DNA of 64,000 nucleotides, taken from positions 124,001 to 188,000 of the forward strand of contig JODX01000021.1 in assembly GCA_000719105.1 (NCBI GenBank), given 5' to 3'. Each line of letters starts with the position of its first letter. Position 1 is the first letter of the stretch. The notes under the pieces are model-generated. The model had not been told where the DNA came from and made no database searches. It was given only the letters and a program-made list of their open reading frames with translations. Position numbers and translations under genes: made by a program. Shown here piece by piece: positions 34,731-42,652 of this stretch. The stretch is from Streptomyces sclerotialus (GTDB taxonomy: Bacteria > Actinomycetota > Actinomycetes > Streptomycetales > Streptomycetaceae).

Positions 34731-35692
34731 AGCTGGTTCGCCTCCCGCTCCTTCGAATGGTCGGTCTGCTCGATGCCGGCCGGGACGTACCCGGTCTGGC
34801 CCTTCTCCGCGAGCTCCTTGACGTGCTGCTCGTAGCGCTCCTCGGAGACGACCTTCACGTTGAACAGCATCCGGGAGTGGTCGACGCCGCACAGCTCGGC
34901 GCACTTGCCCAGGAAGGTGCCCTGCCTGTTCGGCGTCACCTGGAAGGCGTTGGTGTGACCCGGGATGACGTCCTGCTTCATCAGGAACGGCACCACCCAG
35001 AAGGAGTGGATGACGTCACGCGAGGTGAGGACGAAGCGGACCGTCTTGCCCTCGGGGAGCCAGAGGGTCGGGCCGGGGTTGCCGGTCTGCTCGTTCTTGG
35101 TGCCCGGGATGCCGCAGTCGTAGACGCCGCCGGCGTTGTCCGGGAAGTCGTTCTTGAAGCGGTCCGGGATCGCTTCCAGGTTCTTGTCCGTCTTGGCGTC
35201 GCCGGCGGAACCGTCGACGTTCTCGACGTAGTTGAAGCACCAGCTCCACTGGAAGCCGACCACGTTCACCGTGACGTCGGGCTTCTTGGAGGTGTCCAGG
35301 AGCGCCGACTCGTCGCGGGCGGTGAAGTAGAACAGCACCGAGACGATGATGAGGGGGACGACCGTGTACAGGGCCTCGATGGGCATGTTGTACCGGGTCT
35401 GCGGGGGGATCTCCACCTTGGTGCGGCTGCGCCGGTGGAAGAACGCGCTCCACAGGATCAGGCCCCACACCAGCACGCCGACGGCGAGTGCGGCCGCCCA
35501 GGAACCCTGCCACAGGGAGAGGATCCGCGGAGCCTCTTCCGTGGTCGGGGTGGGCATACCAAGGCGGGGGAAGTCTTCCCAGTTGTACGAGCAACCGGTG
35601 GCTGTCGCCAGGACCAGGCCCGCAGTCAGTGCCTGCAGCAGCTTCCGCCGCATCGGGCGCCGCGGCGAGCGGTCGGAGCCGTTGGGACTCAC
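34727..35692 (-). CDS. ctaC: cytochrome c oxidase subunit II
   Basis: The product has 321 residues. The N-terminal signal ends at a lipobox (LATATGC), so the mature protein is probably lipid-anchored. Two helices follow ([40 protein letters not shown]). The periplasmic-side cupredoxin domain holds CuA: His in [11 protein letters not shown] and the [14 protein letters not shown] block (two Cys, His, Met). A loop of about 40 extra residues ([18 protein letters not shown]) interrupts the domain, as in other Streptomyces. GTG 35692 follows GGGAAGG. It is the first gene of the ctaC-ctaD-ctaF operon. Confidence 0.96.
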   Translation of the reverse strand: MSPNGSDRSPRRPMRRKLLQALTAGLVLATATGCSYNWEDFPRLGMPTPTTEEAPRILSLWQGSWAAALAVGVLVWGLILWSAFFHRRSRTKVEIPPQTRYNMPIEALYTVVPLIIVSVLFYFTARDESALLDTSKKPDVTVNVVGFQWSWCFNYVENVDGSAGDAKTDKNLEAIPDRFKNDFPDNAGGVYDCGIPGTKNEQTGNPGPTLWLPEGKTVRFVLTSRDVIHSFWVVPFLMKQDVIPGHTNAFQVTPNRQGTFLGKCAELCGVDHSRMLFNVKVVSEERYEQHVKELAEKGQTGYVPAGIEQTDHSKEREANQL

Positions 35693-36001
35693 GTAGCGCC
35701 TTCCCGAGAGTCTCGCCCGCGCGGTCGGCTGCGGCCTTCTCGCTGGTCGGTCGCCGCCCTGCGTCGGGCAGGGGTTTGGATGTTTATGCGGACCAAACCC
35801 TACTGGACGCCATTTGGGGTCGCGCGGGGAGGGTGCCCAACGCGCCGCCGGACACCCCGAAGGGGTGGAATGACCGGCTCCGGGGCCCGTCTGACGGCCC
35901 CTTGGGAGGTTTACCGACACGCCCGCCCCACACGTCCCGCGCGCCGCGGTGCCCACGGAGGGCACGCGGGGTGCGCCGGCGGCACGGGTTAGCGTGGCGG
36001 C
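35693..36001. promoter_or_regulatory. divergent intergenic region between ctaC and IscS-TusA genes, with inverted repeat
   Basis: The 309 bases hold the start signals of both genes and no ORF I support. An inverted repeat with arms GGGTTTGG (35773-35780) and CCAAACCC (35794-35801), spaced 13 bases apart, lies about 80-110 bases upstream of ctaC in a locally AT-richer patch. It is a candidate operator for the oxidase genes. Confidence 0.45.
35990..35995 (+). promoter_or_regulatory. -10 box of a leaderless promoter for the IscS-TusA gene
   Basis: TAGCGT is followed by six bases and GTG 36002. No Shine-Dalgarno sequence is present, so the mRNA probably begins at the start codon. Confidence 0.5.
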
Positions 36002-37387
36002 GTGTCCTACTTCGACGCCGCGTCCTCCGCTCCCCTGCACCCCGTCGCCCGGCAGGCCCTGACCGCCTCGCTCGACGAGGGGTGGGCCGACCCCGCCCGT
36101 CTCTACCGCGAGGGGCGGCGGGCCCGGCTGCTGCTCGACGCGGCGCGCGAGGCGGCCGCCGATGCGGTGGGCTGCCGCCCGGACGAGCTGGTCTTCACCT
36201 CCTCGGGCACGCGCGCGGTGCACTCCGGGATCGCGGGCGCGCTGGCGGGGCGCCGCCGGGTGGGGGCGCACCTGGCCGTGTCGGCCGTCGAGCACTCCTC
36301 GGTGCTGCACGCGGCGGAGGTCCATGAGGCCGGGGGCGGCACGGTGACCCGGGTCGCGGTGGACCGTACGGGCGCCGTCGACCCGTCCGGGTTCGCCGCG
36401 GCGCTCCGTCCGGACACCGCGCTCGCCTGCCTCCAGTCCGCCAACCACGAGGTGGGCACCGAGCAGCCGGTCGCCGAGGTGGCCGGGGCGTGCCGCGAGG
36501 CCGGGGTGCCGCTGCTGGTGGACGCGGCGCAGTCGCTGGGCTGGGGGCGCGTGGAGGGGGACTGGTCCCTGCTGGCCGCCAGCGCCCACAAATGGGGCGG
36601 TCCGGCCGGGGTCGGGCTGCTCGCCGTGCGCAAGGGGGTGCGGTTCGCGCCGCAGGGCCCGGCGGACGAGCGGGAGTCGGGGCGGGCGGCCGGGTTCGAG
36701 AACATCCCGGCGATCGTGGCGGCGGCGGCCTCGCTGCGGGCCGTACGGGCCCAGGCGGCCGAGGAGGCCGGGCGGCTGCGGGAGCTGACGGAGCGGATCC
36801 GGGCCCGGGTGCCGTCGCTGGTCCCGGACGTGGAGGTGGTCGGCGACCCGGTGCGCCGGCTGCCCGGCGTCGTCACCTTCTCCTGTCTCTACGTCGACGG
36901 GGAGACGCTGCTGCACGAGCTGGACCGGGCCGGTTTCTCGGTGTCGTCCGGCTCGTCCTGCACCAGCAGCACGCTGACACCGAGTCATGTACTGAAGGCC
37001 ATGGGCGTGCTCAGCGAGGGCAACGTCCGGGTGTCACTGCCGCCGGGTGCGGCGGCGGAGGACGTGGAGCGGTTCCTGTCGGTGCTGCCGGGGGCGGTCG
37101 CGGCGGTGCGGGCGAAGCTCGGGGCGCCCGTGGACGGGCCGGGGGCATCCACCGTGCGGGAGGACTCCCTGACGGTGGATGCCCTCGGCAAGCGCTGCCC
37201 GATTCCGGTCATCGAGCTGGCCAAGGTGTTCGGGGACGTGCCGGTGGGCGGCACGGTCCGGGTCCTGGCCGACGACGAGGCGGCCCGGCTGGACATCCCG
37301 GCGTGGTGCGAGATGCGGGGACAGGAGTACGTCGGGGAGGAGCCGGCGGACCGGGGCTCGGTCTACGTGGTCCGCCGGGTGTCCTAG
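36002..37387 (+). CDS. cysteine desulfurase fused to a TusA-type sulfur carrier
   Basis: The product has 461 residues in two domains. Residues 1-372 are a NifS/IscS-type desulfurase: PLP Lys197 (ASAHKWGG), His149 (SANHEVGTEQP), Asp174 (LLVDAAQS) and persulfide Cys320 in SSGSSCTSSTLTPSHV. Residues about 386-461 are a TusA domain with the sulfur-accepting Cys399 in GKRCPIPVIELAK. The fusion would pass sulfane sulfur from cysteine directly to TusA, for tRNA thiolation, molybdopterin or other sulfur transfer. GTG 36002 fits a leaderless start. It is divergent from ctaC. Confidence 0.9.
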   Translation: MSYFDAASSAPLHPVARQALTASLDEGWADPARLYREGRRARLLLDAAREAAADAVGCRPDELVFTSSGTRAVHSGIAGALAGRRRVGAHLAVSAVEHSSVLHAAEVHEAGGGTVTRVAVDRTGAVDPSGFAAALRPDTALACLQSANHEVGTEQPVAEVAGACREAGVPLLVDAAQSLGWGRVEGDWSLLAASAHKWGGPAGVGLLAVRKGVRFAPQGPADERESGRAAGFENIPAIVAAAASLRAVRAQAAEEAGRLRELTERIRARVPSLVPDVEVVGDPVRRLPGVVTFSCLYVDGETLLHELDRAGFSVSSGSSCTSSTLTPSHVLKAMGVLSEGNVRVSLPPGAAAEDVERFLSVLPGAVAAVRAKLGAPVDGPGASTVREDSLTVDALGKRCPIPVIELAKVFGDVPVGGTVRVLADDEAARLDIPAWCEMRGQEYVGEEPADRGSVYVVRRVS

Positions 37388-37411
37388 TCCCCGGCCTCCT
37401 GGCGTCCGCCG

Positions 37412-38386
37412 TCAGCCCAGGTGGGCCTGGACCTCGGCGGCCGCGTCATGGCCGTACGCCTTGGTGAAGCGGTCCATGAAGTGGGCGCGGCGGAGCTGGT
37501 ACTCCTGGGTGCCGACCGTCTCGATGACCAGCGTGGCGAGCATGCAGCCGACCTGGGCGGCGCGCTCCAGGGAGACGCCCCAGGCGAGACCGGAGAGGAA
37601 GCCCGCGCGGAAGGCGTCGCCGACGCCCGTGGGGTCGGCCTTGCGGTCCTCCTCCGGGCAGCCGACCACGATCGGCGCCTCGCCGACGCGCTCGATGCGC
37701 ACGCCCTGCGCGCCGAGGGTGGTCACGCGGTGGCCGACCCGGGAGAGGATCTCGGCGTCCGTCCAGCCGGTCTTGGACTCGATGAGCCCCTTCTCGTACT
37801 CGTTGGAGAAGAGGTACGTGGCGCCGTCCAGCAGCAGCCGGATCTCCTCGCCGTCCATGCGCGCGATCTGCTGCGAGAAGTCCGCGGCGAAGGGGATGGA
37901 CCGGGCGCGGCACTCCTCCGTGTGGCGCATCATCGCCTCGGGGTCGTCCGCGCCGATCAGGACCAGGTCGAGGCCGCCCACACGGTCCGCGACGGTCTTC
38001 AGCTCGATGAGGCGGGCCTCGCTCATGGCGCCGGTGTAGAAGGAGCCGATCTGGTTGTGGTCGGCGTCCGTGGTGCACACGAAGCGGGCCGTGTGCAGCG
38101 TCTCGGAGATGCGCACGGAGGCGGTGTCGACGCCGTGCCGGTCCAGCCAGGCCCGGTACTCGTCGAAGTCGGCGCCCGCCGCGCCGACCAGGATCGGCTG
38201 CGTACCGAGCTGGCCCATGCCGAAGGCGATGTTCGCGCCGACACCTCCCCGGCGTACGTCGAGGGCGTCGACCAGGAAGGAGAGGGAGACCGTGTGGAGC
38301 TGGTCCGCGACGAGCTGGTCGGCGAAGCGGCCGGGGAAGGTCATGAGGTGGTCGGTGGCGATGGAGCCGGAGACTGCGATACGCAC
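37412..38386 (-). CDS. PfkB-family carbohydrate/nucleoside kinase (adenosine kinase-like)
   Basis: The product has 324 residues. The N-terminal di-glycine motif (RRGGVGANIAFGMGQLG) and the C-terminal signature DPTGVGDAFRAGFLSGL, with catalytic Asp in GVGDAF, define the ribokinase family. SIATDHLMTFPGRF and CTTDADHNQIGSFY resemble the actinobacterial adenosine kinase branch (mycobacterial AdoK), so adenosine is the likely substrate, with a sugar as the alternative. ATG 38386 is the start; TAGCGT at 38429-38434 (minus strand) is a candidate -10. It is convergent with the IscS-TusA gene, with a 24-base gap. Confidence 0.88.
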   Translation of the reverse strand: MRIAVSGSIATDHLMTFPGRFADQLVADQLHTVSLSFLVDALDVRRGGVGANIAFGMGQLGTQPILVGAAGADFDEYRAWLDRHGVDTASVRISETLHTARFVCTTDADHNQIGSFYTGAMSEARLIELKTVADRVGGLDLVLIGADDPEAMMRHTEECRARSIPFAADFSQQIARMDGEEIRLLLDGATYLFSNEYEKGLIESKTGWTDAEILSRVGHRVTTLGAQGVRIERVGEAPIVVGCPEEDRKADPTGVGDAFRAGFLSGLAWGVSLERAAQVGCMLATLVIETVGTQEYQLRRAHFMDRFTKAYGHDAAAEVQAHLG

Positions 38387-38507
38387 GGCGAGGACACGCT
38401 CCTGCGAGGGGAGGGGATTGACAGTTCACGCTACCCGGTCGTCCGAGCTCGCTGAAGCAGGGAAAATTACCCGATAGTAGGGCTATTTCGGTGGCTCGGG
38501 CGGTGCG

Positions 38508-38513
38508 TACCGT
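38508..38513 (+). promoter_or_regulatory. -10 box of a leaderless promoter for a small ORF
   Basis: TACCGT is followed by six bases and ATG 38520. The arrangement supports real expression of the 72-residue ORF that follows. Confidence 0.5.
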
Positions 38514-38519
38514 TCCGGT

Positions 38520-38738
38520 ATGACGAACGTCGAGGATCCGAGGAACCACGGATCGGCCCCGCTCGACCCGGACGGCACTCTCGCCGCACTGCGCGGTGAC
38601 TGCGCCCGGATGGTGCCGCACTGGGCGGCTCCGGAACGGCTCGCTCCACGGCCGGTGCCCCCGTCGCTGATCCACGGCGTGTCGGTCCCGCCCGCGTCGG
38701 CCCGGCTGCTGGACGCGTCGTCCGCGTACGGGGAGTGA
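38520..38738 (+). CDS. small hypothetical protein (72 residues)
   Basis: The product is 72 residues, hydrophilic, with no signal peptide, helix pair or metal motif. It starts MTNVEDPRNHG and ends SARLLDASSAYGE. The sequence is not recognised. The main evidence is position: it fills the space between the divergent PfkB gene and the next plus-strand gene, and it has a well-placed -10 box directly upstream of ATG 38520, as in leaderless genes. It could still be a spurious frame. Confidence 0.5.
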   Translation: MTNVEDPRNHGSAPLDPDGTLAALRGDCARMVPHWAAPERLAPRPVPPSLIHGVSVPPASARLLDASSAYGE

Positions 38739-38943
38739 GCGGCTGAGCCGCCGGGCGGCCGAGCGCTCACCGCTGAACGGCCGGGCACGGGCACCGTGTG
38801 GTTGATCACGGAACCGTGCGCTTCTCCGTCGCGTCCCATCGCCGTCCCCTGTGAAGGGGATCCGGTATACGACCCTTCCGTGCCCCTTTTTCCTGTCAGG
38901 ACCGGGTCACCAGGGACGGCTGTGGAGCCGAAGGAGCGATGCG

Positions 38944-40605
38944 GTGAACACCGAGCGACCCGAGCCCGAGGACTACGACGCGATACCCGAGGCCACCGAC
39001 GCCATCGGTGACAGGGCGGAGAGCTCCGCGGATCCCGGGGTATCCGCAGATCCCGGGGTCTCCGCGAACTCCGGGCCGGCCGCGGGCTCCGCGGCGGACG
39101 ACAGCCGCGCATGCTCCGGGCAGGGGCGGTCGCGGCGGCGGAGGTCGGTGGCCGTCGCCTCCGTGGCGGCCGCGGTTCTGCTCGCGGGAGGCGGCGGTGC
39201 GTACCTGACCGCGACCGCCTCCGGCGGCTCCGGAGGGGACAGCGGCACGGGCGCCGGCGGCACTCCCCCGCCGCTCGCCCTCGACGGCTACGGCGCGGAC
39301 ACCGCGGAGGGCATGGCCCCGGGCGAACCGAACCCCGCCGGCGTCACCTACCGCTCCGACGGCGACCTCCCCGACGGCCCGGACTCCGCACCCGTGTACC
39401 GCTCGACGGGCGAGGTCACCGCCGCCGAGGTGGCCCGACTCGCGAAGGCCCTCGGCGTCGAGGGCACTCCCCGGGCCGAGGACGGGACGTGGCGGGTCGG
39501 CACCACCCGGGACGGTTCGGGCTCCGGCCTCCAGGTGAACCGGCAGGCTCCGGGCACCTGGTCCTTCAGCCGGTACGCGCCGGGCACGGACGACTGCGGG
39601 AAACCGGACGCCTGCACTCCGGGTACCGCGGCGGAGGGCACCCCGGTGAGCGAGGCCGCGGCGAAGAAGGCGGCCGCCCCGGTGCTGGCGGCCGTGGGCC
39701 AGGAGGACGCCGGCCTCGACGCCGGCCAGGTCATGGGCGCCACCCGGGTGGTGAACGCCGATCCCGAGGTCGGCGGAGTGCCCACGTACGGCTGGGCGAC
39801 CGGCATCCAGGTCGGCGGCGACGGCCGGGTGGTCGGCGGGAGCGGCAACCTGAAGGCGCCGGTCAAGGGCGACACGTACCCCGTGATCGACGCGCGGAAG
39901 GCGCTGGACCTGCTGAACGGGCGGGATCCGGGCGATGGTGCGGGCGACGACGGACGCCGGGGCATCGGCGGCACCGCCGGACCCGTACCGCTGGGAGGCC
40001 GGGCCGGGCAGCCGCACGCGGCACCCACCGCGGCACCCACCGTGGCGCCCAGCACGGCGCCGACCGTGGCGCCGGAGCCGGAGCCCGTCGTCGTCGAGGG
40101 CGCCGTCTTCGGGTACGCCGCACACCAGGTGGACGGCCGGCAGGCGCTGGTGCCGTCGTGGCTGTTCGAGATCCGGCCGGGCGGGGCGGGCCGGAACTTC
40201 ACGGTGACGCAGCCGGCGGTCGACCCGGCGTACCTGGCCGCGCCGGAGCCGCCCGCGTCGGCTCCGGCCGGGCCGTCGACCCGGGTTCCGGGCAAGCCGG
40301 GCGGTGACGTACCGACCTCGGCGCCGGCCACGCGCGACGTCGACATCGAGGGCTGGACGGCCGACGGCAAGGACCTGACCGTGAGTTTCTGGGGCGGGGT
40401 CTGCAGCAAGTACTCGGCGTCGGCGGACGAGGCCACCGGCCGGGTGACGGTCACGGCGACCGAGCAACCGTCGGACCGGGTCTGTGTCGAGATCGCCAAG
40501 ACCGTCGAGCGGACGGTGCGCCTGGACGCGCCGCTCGGTGACCGCGAGGTCGTGGGCTCGGACGGCGAGGAGATCCCGGAGGGCGGGCTGGGCGACGGGA
40601 AGTAG
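38944..40605 (+). CDS. large single-pass membrane-anchored protein, function unknown
   Basis: The product has 553 residues from GTG 38944, which follows GGAGCGATGCG. Residues 1-70 are acidic and contain a short repeat (SADPGVSADPGVSANSG). One helix follows after RRRR (SVAVASVAAAVLLAGGGGAYL). The large outer part has two modules separated by an Ala/Pro/Thr-rich linker at about residues 358-380 (AAPTAAPTVAPSTAPTVA). The module before it contains a possible Cys pair (DDCGKPDACTPG). The final domain (VDIEGWTADGKDLTVSFWGG and on) has two more Cys. No enzyme motif is seen. A sensor or wall-associated role is guesswork. Confidence 0.78.
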   Translation: MNTERPEPEDYDAIPEATDAIGDRAESSADPGVSADPGVSANSGPAAGSAADDSRACSGQGRSRRRRSVAVASVAAAVLLAGGGGAYLTATASGGSGGDSGTGAGGTPPPLALDGYGADTAEGMAPGEPNPAGVTYRSDGDLPDGPDSAPVYRSTGEVTAAEVARLAKALGVEGTPRAEDGTWRVGTTRDGSGSGLQVNRQAPGTWSFSRYAPGTDDCGKPDACTPGTAAEGTPVSEAAAKKAAAPVLAAVGQEDAGLDAGQVMGATRVVNADPEVGGVPTYGWATGIQVGGDGRVVGGSGNLKAPVKGDTYPVIDARKALDLLNGRDPGDGAGDDGRRGIGGTAGPVPLGGRAGQPHAAPTAAPTVAPSTAPTVAPEPEPVVVEGAVFGYAAHQVDGRQALVPSWLFEIRPGGAGRNFTVTQPAVDPAYLAAPEPPASAPAGPSTRVPGKPGGDVPTSAPATRDVDIEGWTADGKDLTVSFWGGVCSKYSASADEATGRVTVTATEQPSDRVCVEIAKTVERTVRLDAPLGDREVVGSDGEEIPEGGLGDGK

Positions 40606-40646
40606 GAGCAGGAGCACCACGGAACAGGCAGGTCAGGAAGACGACG

Positions 40647-40681
40647 CGAAGGCGGCGCCCCCGGAGGGAACGCCGCCTTCG
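40647..40681. terminator. bidirectional hairpin terminator
   Basis: Eleven-base arms CGAAGGCGGCG (40647-40657) and CGCCGCCTTCG (40671-40681) surround a 13-base loop, between the convergent membrane-protein gene and erpA. Confidence 0.75.
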
Positions 40682-40713
40682 TACGTGCGTGAAGCGCGAG
40701 GGGTGGCCGCGGC

Positions 40714-41070
40714 TCAGCTGAAGGAGTCGCCGCAGGCGCAGGAGCCCGTCGCGTTCGGGTTGTCGATGGTGAAGCCCTGCTTCTCGATGGTGTCCACGAA
40801 GTCGATGGACGCGCCGCCGAGGTACGGGGCGCTCATGCGGTCGGTGACGACCTTGACGCCGCCGAAGTCCTTGACGACGTCGCCGTCGAGGGAGCGCTCG
40901 TCGAAGAACAGCTGGTAGCGCAGGCCGGAGCAGCCACCGGGCTGGACGGCGACGCGCAGGGCCAGGTCGTCACGGCCTTCCTGGTCGAGCAGGGCCTTGA
41001 CCTTCGCCGCGGCGGCGTCGGACAGGATGATGCCGTCGGTGACGGTGCTGGTCTCGTCCGATACGGACAT
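40714..41070 (-). CDS. erpA: iron-sulfur cluster insertion protein (ErpA/IscA family)
   Basis: The product is a 118-residue A-type carrier that delivers Fe-S clusters to apoproteins. The three cluster-binding Cys are Cys47 (QPGGCSGLRY), Cys111 and Cys113 (GSCACGDSFS). The N-terminal 12 residues are an unconserved tail. ATG 41070 follows GGGAGAGATG. It stands divergent from nadA, whose product needs a [4Fe-4S] cluster, and about 3 kb from the cysteine desulfurase-TusA gene. The three form a loose Fe-S neighbourhood. Confidence 0.94.
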   Translation of the reverse strand: MSVSDETSTVTDGIILSDAAAAKVKALLDQEGRDDLALRVAVQPGGCSGLRYQLFFDERSLDGDVVKDFGGVKVVTDRMSAPYLGGASIDFVDTIEKQGFTIDNPNATGSCACGDSFS

Positions 41071-41374
41071 CTACATCTCTCCCGGGTTGTACGGAGACTG
41101 CTTGCCGACGAGTGCAACCGGCCGGACCGCGGATTCATTCCGGGCCGACGGATTTCCTTCGGGTCTCTTCATGCTCGCACACGGGTCGCGAACCGGACAG
41201 CGGCCTGTGGACAACCCCACGGCCGGGATTCACGTCACATCGACGCTATGGGCATCGTCAACGTGACGTGAAGCGGTTATGATAGATAACGTCATTTCGA
41301 CGAAAAGGTCAGGTGCACGTCCCTCCGCCCCGCTTCCCGGGCCGGCGTGCCGCAGAACAGAAAGGGTGCGTGTC
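41071..41374. promoter_or_regulatory. divergent erpA-nadA intergenic region with two inverted repeats
   Basis: The 304 bases contain no ORF I support. Arms CACGTCAC (41231-41238) and GTGACGTG (41263-41270) form a perfect inverted repeat. GTTAT (41276-41280) and ATAAC (41286-41290) form another in an AT-rich patch that contains TATGAT (41278-41283), a good -10 for nadA. The second repeat overlaps this -10, so it could be a repressor site for NAD-dependent control. Confidence 0.5.
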
Positions 41375-42559
41375 GTGACCACCGCCCAGCCCCAGGAACT
41401 CGACGTCCAGCCGACGCCCCTCGCCCTGCTGCTGCTCGGCCGCGAGGCCGACCCGCGGAGCGAGCGCGGTGTCGAGTGCCCCGGCGATCTGCCCTCGCCG
41501 TCCGACCCGGACCTGGTGGAGCGTGCCCGCGCGGCCAAGGAGAAGCTCGGCGACAAGGTGTTCGTGCTGGGCCACCACTACCAGCGCGACGAGGTCATCC
41601 AGTTCGCGGACGTCACGGGCGACTCCTTCAAGCTGGCCCGCGACGCGGCGGCGCGCCCGGAGGCGGAGTACATCGTGTTCTGCGGTGTCCACTTCATGGC
41701 GGAGTCCGCTGACATCCTGACCTCCGACGACCAGAAGGTGGTCCTGCCCGACCTCGCCGCGGGCTGCTCGATGGCCGACATGGCCACCGCCGAGCAGGTC
41801 GCCGAGTGCTGGGACGTGCTGACCGAGGCCGGGATAGCCGAGCAGGTCGTGCCCGTCTCGTACATGAACTCCTCGGCGGACATCAAGGCCTTCACGGGCA
41901 AGCACGGGGGCACGATCTGCACGTCCTCGAACGCGAAACGGGCCCTGGAGTGGGCCTTCCAGCAGGGCGAGAAGGTCCTCTTCCTGCCGGACCAGCACCT
42001 CGGCCGCAACACCGCCGTCCGCGACATGGGCATGTCCCTGGACGACTGCGTGGTCTACAACCCGCACAAGCCGGGCGGCGGCGTGACCGCCGAGGAGCTG
42101 CGCGCCGCGAAGATGATCCTGTGGCGGGGCCACTGCTCGGTGCACGGCCGGTTCAGCCTGGACTCGGTGAACGACGTACGGGCCCGTATCCCCGGCGTCA
42201 ACGTGCTCGTGCACCCCGAGTGCAAGCACGAGGTCGTGGCCGCGGCGGACTACGTGGGCTCGACCGAGTACATCATCAAGGCCCTGGAGGCGGCCCCGGC
42301 GGGCTCGAAGTGGGCGATCGGCACGGAGCTGAACCTGGTCCGCCGCCTGGCGAACCGTTTCGCCCCCGAGGGCAAGGAGATCGTCTTCCTCGACCGCACG
42401 GTCTGCTTCTGCTCCACCATGAACCGCATCGACCTCCCGCACCTGGTCTGGACCCTGGAGTCCCTGGCCGAGGGCAACCTCGTGAACCGCATCGAGGTCG
42501 ACAAGGAGACGGAGGCGTTCGCCAAGCTGGCGCTGGAGCGGATGCTGGCGCTGCCGTAG
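41375..42559 (+). CDS. nadA: quinolinate synthase
   Basis: The product is a 394-residue [4Fe-4S] enzyme that condenses iminoaspartate with dihydroxyacetone phosphate to quinolinate in de novo NAD synthesis. The three cluster Cys are expected in AAGCSMADMA, HPECKHEVV and RTVCFCSTMN. Substrate-binding blocks VLGHHYQRDEVI and GGTICTSSNAKRALEWAF are present. It belongs to the long NadA class with a ~40-residue N-terminal extension. GTG 41375 follows AAAGGG; the ORF further upstream overlaps the promoter. No nadB or nadC follows it here. Confidence 0.95.
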   Translation: MTTAQPQELDVQPTPLALLLLGREADPRSERGVECPGDLPSPSDPDLVERARAAKEKLGDKVFVLGHHYQRDEVIQFADVTGDSFKLARDAAARPEAEYIVFCGVHFMAESADILTSDDQKVVLPDLAAGCSMADMATAEQVAECWDVLTEAGIAEQVVPVSYMNSSADIKAFTGKHGGTICTSSNAKRALEWAFQQGEKVLFLPDQHLGRNTAVRDMGMSLDDCVVYNPHKPGGGVTAEELRAAKMILWRGHCSVHGRFSLDSVNDVRARIPGVNVLVHPECKHEVVAAADYVGSTEYIIKALEAAPAGSKWAIGTELNLVRRLANRFAPEGKEIVFLDRTVCFCSTMNRIDLPHLVWTLESLAEGNLVNRIEVDKETEAFAKLALERMLALP

Positions 42560-42600
42560 CCCTCCGGGCGGTTGGCTGGACTGTACGGCTCGTACAAGGG

Positions 42601-42628
42601 AGGGGCGCCCCCGGGTGGGGGCGCCCCT
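42601..42628. terminator. bidirectional hairpin terminator
   Basis: Perfect 12-base arms AGGGGCGCCCCC (42601-42612) and GGGGGCGCCCCT (42617-42628) with loop GGGT lie between the convergent nadA and RND transporter genes. Confidence 0.88.
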
Positions 42629-42652
42629 TCGTCGTGCGGGCCTGCCGGCCGG

